Source: Treponema sp. (lineage in GTDB: Bacteria > Spirochaetota > Spirochaetia > Treponematales > Breznakiellaceae). From it: DNA of 5,714 bases. A model generated the notes under the pieces. The model was given only the letters and a program-made list of their open reading frames with translations, was not told where the DNA came from and did not search any database. Shown here piece after piece: positions 5,383 through 5,714 of this stretch. The stretch is taken from positions 1-5,714 of the forward strand of contig WQWD01000162.1 of assembly GCA_009785545.1 (NCBI GenBank), read 5' to 3'. The position numbers and the translations under genes were made by a program. The first letter of the stretch is position 1. The number at the start of each line of letters is the position of its first letter.

Positions 5383-5714
5383 ATGGCTCAAAAGAAAATA
5401 TTTTTTCTTGTATTTTTTTTAGTTGTTGTATTCACACTTTCCGCTCAAAACAGGGACATTGGCAACCATTCTTATGTAATTCGAGGCGAAGTGTACGTTG
5501 ACTTTGAGCCGATTTTCGCCGGTCATGTGGATAGTGAGTTTCCATTAGATATTCCTACAGCCGGAAGGCGTGCTCTGCATGAGGCTGCGCTTTTTTTCTC
5601 TGCGATGATTTATGGCTGGTCTTTCAATTATGAAGTAGGAGAGAGAGCAAGGCAGCTCGATGAAATCCTGGAATTGGAACTGTTGGGCTCAATTCAATTT
5701 GGCGATCCTCAGCT
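5383..5714 (+). CDS. Secreted protein of unknown function, 3' end outside the window
   Basis: The reading frame is open from the ATG at 5383 to the window edge, giving 110 codons with no stop; an in-frame TAA at 5377-5379 means the start cannot lie further upstream. The N-terminus is a Sec signal peptide: basic MAQKK, a very hydrophobic core (IFFLVFFLVVVFTL, 6-19), then SAQ, with likely cleavage after Gln22 or nearby. The visible mature part begins with a strand-like YVIRGEVYVDFEP (31-43), followed by DIPTAGRRALHEAALFFSAM (56-75) and YGWSFNYEVGE (77-87). The 'DIPTA-RRALHEAA-FFSAMIYGWSF' block looks strongly conserved in style and resembles hypothetical secreted proteins that I associate with treponemes, but I cannot name a family. 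The location would be periplasm or outer membrane. No Shine-Dalgarno precedes the ATG. Confidence 0.8.
   Translation, partial: MAQKKIFFLVFFLVVVFTLSAQNRDIGNHSYVIRGEVYVDFEPIFAGHVDSEFPLDIPTAGRRALHEAALFFSAMIYGWSFNYEVGERARQLDEILELELLGSIQFGDPQ

Overview
The window is an AT-rich, densely packed bacterial chromosome segment with seven protein genes and no RNA gene, mobile element or CRISPR array that I can see. The gene style points to a spirochaete, probably Treponema-like. The signs are a loose lipobox (LVNC), a secreted protein with a simple SAQ-type leader, and a TPR gene paired with a YmdB-type gene. This is inferred from general resemblance, not from a marker gene.

Layout: ribH (lumazine synthase, + strand, 19-486) converges on and overlaps by 8 bp a minus-strand pair. 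That pair is a TPR protein (1282-1788) followed by a YmdB/TIGR00282-family metallophosphoesterase homologue (479-1285), joined by an ATGA overlap. Divergent from the pair, across a short promoter region (1789-1953), is a plus-strand pair. It consists of a soluble class III nucleotide-cyclase-like protein (best start 1954, end 3456) and, 25 bp later, a small lipoprotein of unknown function (3482-4078). The lipoprotein gene ends 2 bp from the end of a minus-strand MFS transporter gene (4081-5295). Divergent from the transporter, a secreted protein gene starts at 5383 and runs off the window.

The two most unusual genes sit back to back. The YmdB homologue has lost or changed most residues expected at the di-metal phosphodiesterase centre (D8E, E39D, N40G, N67D, H68C and the second His of the HTH motif to Arg) while keeping the fold motifs. 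The cyclase-like protein keeps both metal aspartates and the transition-state Asn/Arg pair, but has Arg and Asn where ATP cyclases have the adenine-selecting Lys and Asp. Both families act on nucleotides or cyclic phosphodiesters, so a link is conceivable, but nothing in the sequence proves one. RibH is ordinary housekeeping, and the transporter's substrate cannot be told from sequence.
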